NCBI RefSeq assembly: GCF_017830045.1
Contig: NZ_JAEDXU010000002.1
Coordinates: 469,109 to 533,108, forward strand
DNA: 64,000 bases
Direction: 5' to 3'
Source: Enterococcus larvae
GTDB lineage: Bacteria > Bacillota > Bacilli > Lactobacillales > Enterococcaceae
Shown here: in pieces, positions 1 through 8,743 of the stretch
Layout: each line of letters starts with the position of its first letter
How positions within the stretch are numbered: the first letter of the stretch is position 1
Notes under the pieces: generated by a model
Seen by the model: the letters and a program-made list of their open reading frames with translations, nothing else
Database searches by the model: none
Told to the model about the DNA's origin: nothing
Position numbers and translations under genes: made by a program

Positions 1-15
1 TTTCAATCCACCAAT

Positions 16-1317
16 CTATTCACAGTCAAGTGAAATTAGATCATCGTATGTTTCCCTTCTTATAACTAGCTTGTCTTCGCCATTTTCGACAAATACAACA
101 GCCGGTCTAGGGTTTCGGTTATAGTTACTAGCCATTGAATAGCCATAAGCTCCTGTACTAGTCATGGCAAACAAATCTCCTGAGACCATTTCAGGCAACT
201 TGATATCTTTGATCAGAATATCGCCTGATTCACAGTATTTCCCTACTACTGCAACGTTTTCCATATTTCGGTCACTGATCCTATTTGCCAGCAGACCTGT
301 ATACTCCGCGCTATACAAAGCGGGACGAATATTATCTCCCATACCGCCATCAACAGAAACATAGTGGCGAACCTCAGGAATCTCTTTTTGTGAACCAACA
401 GTGTAGAGGGTCGTCCCTGCTTCTGCTACGATACTGCGCCCCGGCTCTATCCAAAGCTCAGGCAGCGGATAATCCTGCAAGCTGCACTGCCCCTTCACTG
501 CCTCAACGATTGCCTGTACAAATTTTTCCGGTTCAAGAGGTGTATCGTTTTCGGTATATTGAATACCAAAACCGCCCCCCATATTTAGGACTTCTGCAGT
601 ATAACCATAATCTGCCTTCCATTCTTCCAAAATAGCCACCATTCGCTCAACAGCGACAAGAAAACCCTCGGAAGAAAAAATCTGAGACCCGATATGGCAA
701 TGAATCCCTTTTAATGTCAAACCTTTAGCAGCTACTACTTTCTGCATTGCTTTTGTTGCCTGACCGCTATTCACATCGAAGCCAAACTTAGAATCCACCT
801 GACCTGTCAAAATATAATCATGTGTTTCAGCATCTACCCCAGGTGTTACCCGAAGCATGACATCTTGTGTCACACCTTTTGCAGTAGTCAACTCTTCTAA
901 TAGCTCCAGCTCATAAAAATTATCAACAATAATCATACCTATTTGGCTATCTAACGCCAACTCAAGCTCTGATTTTAGTTTATTGTTTCCATGAAATTCA
1001 ATATTTGCCGGTGTCATGCCGCCTTTCAATGCTGTATATAATTCTCCACCCGATACAACATCACAGCCAAGACTTTCCTCTTCCAGCAGTTTGTACATCG
1101 CCAAACAGCCAAAGGCTTTACTGGCATACACTACCTTATTCTTGATCCCCAGTTCATCAAGTGTCCGCTTGAATCCTCTGGCTTTTTCCCGAATGTGTGC
1201 GACATCATAAATAAACAGCGGTGTTCCATACTTTTCAGCAAGTTCTGTTGTATCACAACCACCAATGACAAGATGGTCTTTTTCATTGAATTCTGCTGTA
1301 CCAAATAATAACGACAT
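16..1317 (-). CDS. lysA: Diaminopimelate decarboxylase
   Basis: This cytoplasmic PLP enzyme catalyses the last step of lysine synthesis, meso-diaminopimelate to L-lysine plus CO2. At 433 aa it has the usual family length. The PLP lysine is K67 in YASKAFG. HIGSQ (208-212) and GGGFG (247-251) form the phosphate-binding part of the alanine-racemase-type barrel. EPGRS (291-295) and CESGD (C362) match the substrate-binding and cross-subunit active-site segments of the LysA family. The ATG start follows GAAGGTG. The gene stops 15 bp from the window edge, so any downstream operon partner is outside the window. Confidence 0.96.
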   Translation of the reverse strand: MSLLFGTAEFNEKDHLVIGGCDTTELAEKYGTPLFIYDVAHIREKARGFKRTLDELGIKNKVVYASKAFGCLAMYKLLEEESLGCDVVSGGELYTALKGGMTPANIEFHGNNKLKSELELALDSQIGMIIVDNFYELELLEELTTAKGVTQDVMLRVTPGVDAETHDYILTGQVDSKFGFDVNSGQATKAMQKVVAAKGLTLKGIHCHIGSQIFSSEGFLVAVERMVAILEEWKADYGYTAEVLNMGGGFGIQYTENDTPLEPEKFVQAIVEAVKGQCSLQDYPLPELWIEPGRSIVAEAGTTLYTVGSQKEIPEVRHYVSVDGGMGDNIRPALYSAEYTGLLANRISDRNMENVAVVGKYCESGDILIKDIKLPEMVSGDLFAMTSTGAYGYSMASNYNRNPRPAVVFVENGEDKLVIRRETYDDLISLDCE

Positions 1318-1617
1318 TTTTTCACCTTCTTCATTTTAGTTATCAATGATGATAACACAAAAATGAAAAAGTTCCTATCTGTTTTTTCATTTGAATTTAA
1401 GTGATTTTTTTGAAAAAACCAGTGATTTTCCTGTTTATTTAAGTAAGTGGATAAAGAATTAGACATTGATTATTTGATATAGTTTCCGTAATAGAACGAA
1501 CGACACCGCCATTATATAATTGACGAAGAAGCAATCATCAGAAAATCTGCTCCTACTCTGTCACCTCATCGTTGTAAACTTAACTGATTCCTGCTAAATA
1601 ACAAATTATCTCTTTTA
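1318..1617. other. Gap between ppdK 3' end and lysA
   Basis: This 300-bp region holds no convincing gene. Next to the lysA start there is a perfect dyad at 1339-1356 (GTTATCA, 4-nt spacer, TGATAAC) that could be an operator. Between about 1500 and 1575, on the minus strand, there is a possible worn-down T-box leader (see findings). An ORF from lysA extending upstream to 1466 has no ribosome site and looks spurious. Confidence 0.5.
1339..1356. promoter_or_regulatory. Perfect 7-bp dyad upstream of lysA
   Basis: GTTATCA and TGATAAC are separated by 4 bp, about 22 bp before the lysA start codon and just upstream of its ribosome site. The position suits a repressor or a promoter-overlapping site. 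The cognate protein is unknown. It could also be chance in A/T-rich DNA. Confidence 0.3.
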
Positions 1618-4227
1618 TTACTCAAATTTCGATTCTTGAGCGATAGTCAGAATGGCTGCCGGTATTCTGTAAGGTGAGCAAGACACATAATCAATTGGCA
1701 GTTTTCTTAGGAAACGAATAGACTGAGGATCTCCTCCAACCTCTCCACAAACACCAATTTTACTGCCCTTTGAGGTTTTATGAATATTCGCAACGGCCAT
1801 TTCGATCAACTGTCCCACACCTTCCTCATCAAGGTGTTGGAACGGATCGGCTTTCAACAGATCTTGTTCAATGTATTCTCCTAAAAATTTTCCTGAGTCA
1901 TCCCTCGAGAAACCAAAAGTAAGCTGCGTCAAATCATTCGTTCCAAAGCTGAAGAAATCCGCATACTCTGCAATACCATCCGCAATGAGGCAAGCTCTTG
2001 GTGTTTCGATCATCGTTCCTATTTTATATTCAAGCGCCTCACTGTTTAATACCTCTTGGATCACTTGATCCAAATGCTCTCTCAGAAGAGCCATTTCTTC
2101 TTTCGTACTGATCAACGGAATCATAATTTCCGGGATAGTTGTAAAGTCCTGTTCACGATTTACTGCCAATGCAGTCTCAACGATTGCTTTTACTTGCATC
2201 TCATAAATTTCCGGAAGGCTCACAGCAAGTCGACAGCCTCGATGCCCCAACATCGGATTTTGTTCCTCCAGCTCGTCCATTCTCTTGCGTATCTGTGCCG
2301 GCATTCTTCCGGTTGCTGCTGCCAGCTCCTCGATCTCTTTGCCTGTTCTTGGAAGAAACTCATGGAGAGGAGGATCTAATAGTCGGACTGTACAGGGACG
2401 TCCTTCCATCAGCTGAAAAATTTCTTTGAAGTCCTGCTTTTGATAAGTCTTCAATTTTTCCAATGGTTCTTTCAACCCTCTTTTGTCTTTAGCAAGAATC
2501 ATTTTTCTCATTTCACTGATTCGTTCTTCACCAAAAAACATATGCTCTGTTCTTGCCAGACCAATGCCATCTGCGCCAAGGTTCAAAGCCGTTTTAATAT
2601 CCTCCGGTGTTTCTGCATTAGCAAAGACCTTCAACTCATTGATTTCTTTTCCCCAGCCTAAAACCTCCTGCAGAAGCTCCTGTTCGTTGCCTTCTCGCTT
2701 TGAAATCGTTCCTCGATATAGCTGACCTGTTGTTCCATCAACAGACAAAATATCTCCAGCTTTGAAGACATGCTCCCCACAGATAATCTGTTCCAAAAAC
2801 TCATCTACCTGTAATGTTTCACATCCAGCAACACAGCAAACACCCATTCCTCGAGCAACAACAGCAGCATGTGACGTCATTCCACCTCGTGAGGTCACGA
2901 TTCCTTCACTCACAACCATTCCTTCAATGTCTTCTGGAGAGGTTTCCTGCCGAACCAAAATCACTTTTTCCCCCCTCAATGTGGCGGCCTTTGCGCTTTC
3001 GGCAGTGAAATAGATTGCACCACTGGCCGCTCCCGGACTTGCCGGAAGACCTTTCGCTATTGATACAGCCGCTGCTAGTTCTGCTGGATCAAATACAGGG
3101 TGAAGCAGCTGTGTGACCATCGACGGAGTAATACGCTGCAGCGCCTCTTTACGTGACAGGATTCCTTCTGCTACCATGTCAATACAGATTTTAAATGACG
3201 CTTTAGCCGTCCGTTTACCGTTTCTAGTTTGTAGGATATACAGCCTTTGATCTTCAATTGTGAATTCAATATCCTGCATATCCTTATAATGAGCTTCTAA
3301 ACTTGAACTGATTCTTTCAAACTCTTGATACACCTCTGGCATGGATTGCTTTAGTCCGGCAATCGGCTGTGGCGTACGAATCCCTGCTACAACATCCTCT
3401 CCTTGGGCATTCAGCAGAAATTCTCCAAAGATTCCCTTCTCACCGGTTGACGGATTTCTCGTGAAAGCTACTCCCGTCCCGCTTTCAAAACCAGCATTGC
3501 CAAAGACCATCTCTTGAATATTTACAGCTGTGCCTAAGTCATCAGGAATTTGATGCAATCTGCGATAGGTCACTGCTCGTTTATTATTCCAAGAACGAAA
3601 AACAGCTTCTACAGCTTGAAATAGCTGTTCCACAGGATTTTGAGGAAATGGACGGTGCAACACCTCCTGATAGATTCCTTTATAGACATCCACCAGATAG
3701 TGCCAATCCTCCTCCTTCATTTCTGTATCTTCCTGATAGTTTCTTTTATTTTTATAGAAGGTCAATTGGTCTTCAAATCGACTTTTATCAATTCCGCAAA
3801 CAACATCACCAAACATCTGCAGCAGACGACGATAGCAATCATAGGCAAAGCGTCCATTCGCTGTTTTATCAGCCAAGGCTTTGACTGTTTCATCATTCAA
3901 GCCCAAATTCAGGATTGTATCCATCATTCCAGGCATAGAAAATTTAGAACCGCTACGTACAGATACAAGAAGCGGCTGACTTGTACTGCCAAATCCCTTA
4001 TTTGTTTTTTTCTCTAAAGCTTTGATATGATTCTGTATGTCATTTTTCAACTCCTCCTGCAAGCTGTCCTTTCCAGCCAAATAGTCTATACAAGCTTCTG
4101 TTGTTAAGGTAAACCCATTTGGTACAGGTAAACCTAAAGCAGTCATTTCTGCCAGATTGGCCCCTTTTCCTCCTAACAATGCAGTTTGTTCCTTTGACCC
4201 CTGTGAAAACTCATAAACAAAATTCAT
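1618..4227 (-). CDS. ppdK: Pyruvate, phosphate dikinase
   Basis: PPDK interconverts pyruvate + ATP + Pi and PEP + AMP + PPi in the cytoplasm. The 869-aa length matches bacterial PPDKs. The N-terminal ATP-grasp domain begins with the Gly-rich LLGGKGANLAEM loop. The central swivelling domain has GGMTSHAAVVARGMG near residue 450, with the phosphorylated His and, two residues before it, the Thr that regulatory proteins phosphorylate. The C-terminal TIM barrel carries GFSRDDSGKFL and GVCGEVGG. The gene diverges from ccpN and ppsR, whose products are expected to control its transcription and activity. Its promoter contains CcpN-like boxes. Confidence 0.97.
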   Translation of the reverse strand: MNFVYEFSQGSKEQTALLGGKGANLAEMTALGLPVPNGFTLTTEACIDYLAGKDSLQEELKNDIQNHIKALEKKTNKGFGSTSQPLLVSVRSGSKFSMPGMMDTILNLGLNDETVKALADKTANGRFAYDCYRRLLQMFGDVVCGIDKSRFEDQLTFYKNKRNYQEDTEMKEEDWHYLVDVYKGIYQEVLHRPFPQNPVEQLFQAVEAVFRSWNNKRAVTYRRLHQIPDDLGTAVNIQEMVFGNAGFESGTGVAFTRNPSTGEKGIFGEFLLNAQGEDVVAGIRTPQPIAGLKQSMPEVYQEFERISSSLEAHYKDMQDIEFTIEDQRLYILQTRNGKRTAKASFKICIDMVAEGILSRKEALQRITPSMVTQLLHPVFDPAELAAAVSIAKGLPASPGAASGAIYFTAESAKAATLRGEKVILVRQETSPEDIEGMVVSEGIVTSRGGMTSHAAVVARGMGVCCVAGCETLQVDEFLEQIICGEHVFKAGDILSVDGTTGQLYRGTISKREGNEQELLQEVLGWGKEINELKVFANAETPEDIKTALNLGADGIGLARTEHMFFGEERISEMRKMILAKDKRGLKEPLEKLKTYQKQDFKEIFQLMEGRPCTVRLLDPPLHEFLPRTGKEIEELAAATGRMPAQIRKRMDELEEQNPMLGHRGCRLAVSLPEIYEMQVKAIVETALAVNREQDFTTIPEIMIPLISTKEEMALLREHLDQVIQEVLNSEALEYKIGTMIETPRACLIADGIAEYADFFSFGTNDLTQLTFGFSRDDSGKFLGEYIEQDLLKADPFQHLDEEGVGQLIEMAVANIHKTSKGSKIGVCGEVGGDPQSIRFLRKLPIDYVSCSPYRIPAAILTIAQESKFE

Positions 4228-4243
4228 ACTTACCCTCCTGAAT

Positions 4244-4254
4244 AGTGTAACACA
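4244..4254 (-). promoter_or_regulatory. CcpN-like box, ppdK promoter-distal copy
   Basis: On the minus strand this reads TGTGTTACACT, matching the B. subtilis CcpN consensus TRTGHYATAYW at 10 of 11 positions. It lies between the ppdK -10 element and the ppdK ribosome site, so a bound repressor would sit just downstream of the transcription start. Confidence 0.6.
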
Positions 4255-4269
4255 TTTATTTTCAATCGC

Positions 4270-4298
4270 ATTATATAGTGTATCACATTTGATGTCAA
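4270..4298 (-). promoter_or_regulatory. ppdK promoter with embedded CcpN-like box
   Basis: Read on the minus strand: TTGACA (4293-4298), a 17-bp spacer, then TATAAT (4270-4275), a textbook sigma-A promoter. The spacer holds TGTGATACACT (4277-4287), a 10/11 match to the CcpN consensus, one base before the -10. A bound repressor would cover the promoter core. Confidence 0.8.
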
Positions 4299-4304
4299 CC
4301 TATT

Positions 4305-4315
4305 TATGATACATT
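4305..4315 (+). promoter_or_regulatory. Further CcpN-like box between ppdK and ccpN
   Basis: TATGATACATT matches TRTGHYATAYW at 10 of 11 positions. It lies between the two divergent promoters and could serve either gene. Confidence 0.45.
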
Positions 4316-4325
4316 TTATTTATAC

Positions 4326-4369
4326 TTGCTTTTATATATGACCCTATATATAATATATAGTATGTCACA
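4326..4369 (+). promoter_or_regulatory. ccpN promoter and autoregulatory box
   Basis: TTGCTT (4326-4331) and TATAAT (4349-4354) are 17 bp apart. Immediately downstream, 4359-4369 reads TGTGACATACT on the minus strand, an exact match to TRTGHYATAYW. The position over the transcription start suggests CcpN represses itself. Confidence 0.65.
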
Positions 4370-4390
4370 TTAAGAGAGTAGGTTATACGA

Positions 4391-5026
4391 ATGAACTTAA
4401 CTTCCAGACAGCTGGAAATCATTAAAATAGTGAAGGATAATGAGCCCATCAGCGGTGAATCCATCGCAAAAACATTGGGTCTTAGTAGAGCAACCCTTCG
4501 TAGTGATCTGGCCATTCTGACAATGACTGGTCTACTCGATGCACGGCCCAAAGTCGGTTATTTTTATACCGGTCAAACAGTTGAGCCGTTGCTTTACGAA
4601 AAGCTGTACAGGAAAAAAGTGAAGGATATCATGATTCCTCCACTCTTGATTCCTCAGTCAACGACTATCTATGACGCAGTGACCAATTTATTTATGTATG
4701 ATGTTGGTTCTCTGTATGTAAAGGACGAACAGGAGAACCTGATTGGGCTTCTGTCCAGAAAGGATCTTTTACGGGCTGCTATCAGCAATCCTCATACTGA
4801 GAAAACTCCTGTGGCAGTAATCATGTCGAGAATGCCGAACATCACAACCGTCACTGGAGAACATACTATATTAGAAGCCGGCGATTTGCTGCTTCAGCAT
4901 AGCGTAGATACCCTACCTGTAGTTAGCGAGCAGGAACCAACTAAAGTGATTGGTAAGCTTACAAAAACAAAATTGATGGAATACTTTATCCTAGCTGGTA
5001 AAGATATAGAAAATGAAAATTATTAG
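4391..5026 (+). CDS. ccpN: CcpN-type repressor: HTH plus CBS pair
   Basis: The 211-aa protein has an N-terminal helix-turn-helix of the type QLEIIKIVKDNEPISGESIA followed by two CBS domains (about 80-200), the architecture of B. subtilis CcpN. CcpN represses gluconeogenic genes (gapB, pckA) when glycolytic substrate is present, sensing nucleotide state through CBS. As in Bacillus, it is followed at once by the PPDK-regulator homologue. Here it is also divergent from ppdK and CcpN-like boxes lie between them. Target genes and effector are inferred from the family. Confidence 0.88.
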   Translation: MNLTSRQLEIIKIVKDNEPISGESIAKTLGLSRATLRSDLAILTMTGLLDARPKVGYFYTGQTVEPLLYEKLYRKKVKDIMIPPLLIPQSTTIYDAVTNLFMYDVGSLYVKDEQENLIGLLSRKDLLRAAISNPHTEKTPVAVIMSRMPNITTVTGEHTILEAGDLLLQHSVDTLPVVSEQEPTKVIGKLTKTKLMEYFILAGKDIENENY

Positions 5027-5035
5027 GAGTGTTTG

Positions 5036-5851
5036 ATGAACATGAAGAAAAATAACGTAAAAATCTATTTAATTTCTGACTCTGTGGGAGAAACTGCTCA
5101 GAAAATCATTTCTGCTGTTTCTGCGCAATATCCTGAAATCGATATGAGAGATATCCAACGCTTCCCATTCATTACAGATGAGGACTTGCTTCAACCGATC
5201 CTGAAGGATGCCCTACATGATAAAGCGATCGTTGTCACTACTTTAGTAAACAAGCAGCTAGTCACTTTAGTTCGAGATTTTGCAGCAAGAACCGGACTGC
5301 AATTTGTTGATTACATGAGTCCTTTGAGCGAAATCATTGAGTCTACCTTTGGTATTGCTCCACTACAGGAGCCCGGAGCCTTGCATAAATTGAATGAGCA
5401 GTATTTTAATCGTGTTGCTGCCATTGAATTTGCGGTTCGCTATGATGACGGGAAAGACCCGAAAGGCTTTTTAGAAGCTGACTATGTCCTGCTTGGTGTA
5501 TCAAGAACATCAAAGACACCTTTAAGCATGTATATGGCAAATAGAAATCATAAAGTAGCGAACCTGCCGCTGATTCCCGAAGTTCCTCTGCCAAAAGAAT
5601 TGGATCAAATCGACCCAAGTAAAATCATCGGTCTAACTACTTCTATGGAAAGCCTGAGAGATATTCGAAAATCTCGCCTGCATTCATTGGGGCTAAAAGA
5701 GGATTCTGCCTACACAAACTGCGATAGAATCAAGGAAGAGCTGGCTTATGCTGCTCAAGTCTTTGATAAATATCACTCCTTTGTTATTGATGTCGAGAAA
5801 AAGTCAATTGAAGAAACCTCTTCAATCATTGAAAACTTAGATGAAAGATAG
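5036..5851 (+). CDS. PPDK regulatory kinase/phosphorylase (DUF299)
   Basis: This family (YqfL, PpsR, PDRP) is bifunctional. It inactivates PPDK by ADP-dependent phosphorylation of the Thr near the catalytic His, and reactivates it by Pi-dependent dephosphorylation. The nucleotide-binding loop GVSRTSKTP sits at about 154-162. The 271-aa length is typical. I chose the ATG at 5036 because AGGAG (5025-5029) is 6 bp upstream; the in-frame TTG at 5033 is less well placed. The ccpN stop codon overlaps the ribosome site, so the two genes are an operon. The target enzyme PpdK is encoded divergently next door. Confidence 0.93.
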   Translation: MNMKKNNVKIYLISDSVGETAQKIISAVSAQYPEIDMRDIQRFPFITDEDLLQPILKDALHDKAIVVTTLVNKQLVTLVRDFAARTGLQFVDYMSPLSEIIESTFGIAPLQEPGALHKLNEQYFNRVAAIEFAVRYDDGKDPKGFLEADYVLLGVSRTSKTPLSMYMANRNHKVANLPLIPEVPLPKELDQIDPSKIIGLTTSMESLRDIRKSRLHSLGLKEDSAYTNCDRIKEELAYAAQVFDKYHSFVIDVEKKSIEETSSIIENLDER

Positions 5852-6103
5852 CAATATGTGCGCTTAGCAAGCTCATTTAGCTTTTGACTTGATTGTCAAA
5901 GAGAGCTGGTCCTCATGAAGCGAGATACAAAAAACGGTGACCTCTTCCTCCATGTTGCTTTCAGATTACAAAAAATAGTCTGGTGCAGTGTGAATGGTCC
6001 GTTATCAGGACACCGTTTTTTCTCGCCGAAAAACATACAGTCAAAGCAAAACTGGTCGATCCTAGAAGTCCTATTCTTTGATCTCCCGCAAGGAGGAAAA
6101 TAG

Positions 6104-8002
6104 ATGCAACAGCCTAAAAATGAATTGATTGCTGAAATTGTCAATCTTGAAGCCATTTTGAATCTCCCTAAAGGAACAGAGCATTTTGTCAGTGATTTAC
6201 ATGGTGAATTTGACGCCTTTGATCATATATTGAGAAACGGATCTGGAAGCATTAGAGAAAAGGTTCGTTCCATATTTGGAAAGGTTCTTTCTGAAGAAGA
6301 TATTGATTCTCTGTGTTTCCTGATCTATTATCCAACTGAAAAAATCGGACTATTGAAACAAGAACAGCAGCTGACCTTCTCTTTTTGGTATCGAACCATA
6401 CATCAGCTGATTACATTAGTCAGATTTTGTTCCTGCAAATATACTCGCTCCAAGGTTCGGAAAGCATTACCTGAAAAATATGCATATATTTTAGAAGAGC
6501 TGATCTATCCTTACGACGAAGAAGCAGATAAGCAGGATTATTATGAACGAATCATTGAAAAAATCATTGATTTAGAAGAGGCAGAGTTCTTTGTTTCAGC
6601 TCTCTGTTTCCTGACACAGCGCTTGATCATCGATCATCTACATGTAATTGGCGATATCTATGACCGAGGACCCCATCCAGATAAAATCATAGATAAGCTA
6701 ATCGACTATCATTCAATCGATATCCAGTTTGGAAACCATGACATTATCTGGTTGGGTGCCTTTTGCGGCTCTAAAGCCTGCTTGGCAAATGTTTTACGAA
6801 TCTCTGCCAGGTACGGAAATCTTGATTTACTAGAGACTGCTTATGGTATAAATCTTGATTCTTTCAAGCAGTTTAGTCGTAAATATTATACATACAACTT
6901 AGCCTTCCAACCAAAGAAGAATCCCTATCGTACTTTGACAAAAGAGGAAACTATGGACAGTATGCTGATTCAGCAAGCAGCTGCCGTCATCCAACAAAAG
7001 TTGGAGGGGCAAATAATTCTTAGACGACCGGACTTTAACATGACAGATCGACTGCTCCTAGATAAAATCAGTGGTAAAGCAATAACCATCAATCAAAAGG
7101 ACTATCGTTTGGTCAACGCTTGTTTTCAGACCATTGATCATAGAGACGCCTATTTATTGCTACAGGAGGAAGAAGATGTATTCAATGATCTACTTCAGCA
7201 GTTTCAACAATCAAAACGACTAAAAAGGCATATGTCTTTTCTAATGGAAAAAGGTTCTCTGTATTTAAGCTATAACCAAAATCTGTTGATTCATGGTTGT
7301 ATTCCATTAACAGAAAATGGCGATTTTCAAGTAGTTACTTTCCGAGGAAAAAGCTATTCAGGAAAAAAATTATTAGATTACTTTGACCGGTGTATTCAGA
7401 CAGCCTTTGCTAATCGATCAAGCAATATTGAAGAATTGACGGATATTATTTGGTACCTGTGGTGTGGAGAAGGCTCTTCTCTTTTTGGTAAGAAGGCAAT
7501 GAAAACCTTTGAACGTTATTTTCTTGAAGACACGGAGCTTCATGTCGAAAAGAAGAATCCGTATTATCAACTACGAGAACAGGAAGCAACCTGTCAAAAG
7601 CTGCTGCATGAATTCAGCACTGATCCAGATAAAGGCTGTATCATCAATGGTCATACGCCTATCAAGGTAACGAAAGGTGAAACACCCATCAAAGCAAATG
7701 GAAAAATGCTGGTGATTGACGGCGGTTTTTCCAAGTCTTATCAACGTATAACTGGAATCGGCGGCTATACGCTCATCTATAATTCCTACGGTATGCATCT
7801 GGCTGCTCACAAGCCCTTTACTCATAAAGCTGCTGCTATCAAGAACAGCGATGATATCATTTCCACTAGACAAATCATCGATCGGAAAGTCGATAGAATC
7901 AAGGTTCGAGATACAACGATAGGGAAAAGGCTCAGTCACGAAGCAGACAGCCTGCAACACTTATTGATCGGACAAACAAAAAATCAGAAAAACGAAAAGT
8001 AA
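6104..8002 (+). CDS. fbp: Fructose-1,6-bisphosphatase, class III
   Basis: Class III FBPases hydrolyse fructose 1,6-bisphosphate to fructose 6-phosphate, the committed gluconeogenic step, using a calcineurin-like metallophosphatase site. Visible metal-site motifs are SDLHGEFDAF (30-39), GDIYDRGPHPD (183-193), GNHD (210-213) and a late NGHTP. The 632-aa length is close to the B. subtilis enzyme. AAGGAGG precedes the ATG. The gene follows the PPDK-regulator gene after a 252-bp gap with hairpins but no convincing CcpN box, so it may have its own promoter. Confidence 0.96.
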   Translation: MQQPKNELIAEIVNLEAILNLPKGTEHFVSDLHGEFDAFDHILRNGSGSIREKVRSIFGKVLSEEDIDSLCFLIYYPTEKIGLLKQEQQLTFSFWYRTIHQLITLVRFCSCKYTRSKVRKALPEKYAYILEELIYPYDEEADKQDYYERIIEKIIDLEEAEFFVSALCFLTQRLIIDHLHVIGDIYDRGPHPDKIIDKLIDYHSIDIQFGNHDIIWLGAFCGSKACLANVLRISARYGNLDLLETAYGINLDSFKQFSRKYYTYNLAFQPKKNPYRTLTKEETMDSMLIQQAAAVIQQKLEGQIILRRPDFNMTDRLLLDKISGKAITINQKDYRLVNACFQTIDHRDAYLLLQEEEDVFNDLLQQFQQSKRLKRHMSFLMEKGSLYLSYNQNLLIHGCIPLTENGDFQVVTFRGKSYSGKKLLDYFDRCIQTAFANRSSNIEELTDIIWYLWCGEGSSLFGKKAMKTFERYFLEDTELHVEKKNPYYQLREQEATCQKLLHEFSTDPDKGCIINGHTPIKVTKGETPIKANGKMLVIDGGFSKSYQRITGIGGYTLIYNSYGMHLAAHKPFTHKAAAIKNSDDIISTRQIIDRKVDRIKVRDTTIGKRLSHEADSLQHLLIGQTKNQKNEK

Positions 8003-8027
8003 TTTCCTTCGTTTTTCTGATTTTTTT
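7981..8027. terminator. Bidirectional terminator fbp / ABC exporter
   Basis: Arms AAATCAGAAAAACGAA and TTCGTTTTTCTGATTT pair perfectly across an 11-nt loop, with T-runs on both strands. The fbp stop codon lies in the loop. It separates the convergent fbp and ABC exporter genes. Confidence 0.85.
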
Positions 8028-8037
8028 GTAGGTCTTG

Positions 8038-8730
8038 TTACGCCTCTGAGTCCATCACTTCTTTTTTATTGGTCTGCTTTTCAGTAAATTGATGATTTTT
8101 AAGTTCGTAGACAGTATCACAAGCATTTGCTACATCCTGTTCATGTGTCACGATAATGATGCATTTATGTTCATCATGTGCGACCTTTTGGAAAAGCTTC
8201 ACAATATCCTCAGATGTTTTTTCATCCAGATTCCCAGTGGGCTCATCTGCTACGATCAATTCATGATCACAGCAGAGTGCACGGACGATTGCCACCCGCT
8301 GCTGCTGTCCACCGGAAAGCTGTGTCACACTCTTTTTCGCCAGCACCTCATCGATTCCCACTGTAGCCAACTGTTCCAACGCATAGGCTTTCTTATCTTC
8401 CTTTTTCAAGCCTGATATTGCCATTGCAGTCAACACATTATCTAATGCTGACATATACGGCAACAGATTGTACGCCTGAAAGATGATTGACACATCATTT
8501 CTACGATAATTTCTTAAACCAATATTTTTTAGCGATTCACCATTATATTGAATCGTTCCTGCCTTAGGCACGTCCAAACCGGATATCAATGAAAGAAACG
8601 TCGTTTTCCCAGAGCCGCTGGCACCAAGAATTGCGTACATTTTTCCTTTATGAAACTCCAAATCTATATCCTTATATAAATAATCCTGCTCGTTGGTATA
8701 CCAGTAGCCAACATTCTTTGTTTCAAGCAT
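8038..8730 (-). CDS. MacB/LolD-type ABC transporter ATPase
   Basis: This 230-aa cytoplasmic ATPase has Walker A GASGSGKTT, signature LSGGQQQR and Walker B with DEPTGNLD, the form typical of MacB/LolD/FtsE exporters. ATG at 8730 is preferred because AGGAGGG lies 8 bp upstream; a TTG two codons earlier is less likely. The permease gene lies directly upstream with 13 bp between them, forming a two-gene exporter operon. Substrates of such pairs in Firmicutes are usually peptides, antibiotics or lipoproteins; nothing here decides which. Confidence 0.9.
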   Translation of the reverse strand: MLETKNVGYWYTNEQDYLYKDIDLEFHKGKMYAILGASGSGKTTFLSLISGLDVPKAGTIQYNGESLKNIGLRNYRRNDVSIIFQAYNLLPYMSALDNVLTAMAISGLKKEDKKAYALEQLATVGIDEVLAKKSVTQLSGGQQQRVAIVRALCCDHELIVADEPTGNLDEKTSEDIVKLFQKVAHDEHKCIIIVTHEQDVANACDTVYELKNHQFTEKQTNKKEVMDSEA

Positions 8731-8743
8731 ATGCAATTCCCTC

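Noticed and set aside
1131..1466. 111-codon minus-strand ORF overlapping the lysA start
   Set aside because: It overlaps the conserved lysA N-terminus in another frame and lacks a ribosome site.
5915..6103. 62-codon plus-strand ORF between the PPDK-regulator gene and fbp
   Set aside because: It has no ribosome site, runs through a terminator-like hairpin (about 5993-6022) and ends over the fbp ribosome site; it is probably leader sequence.
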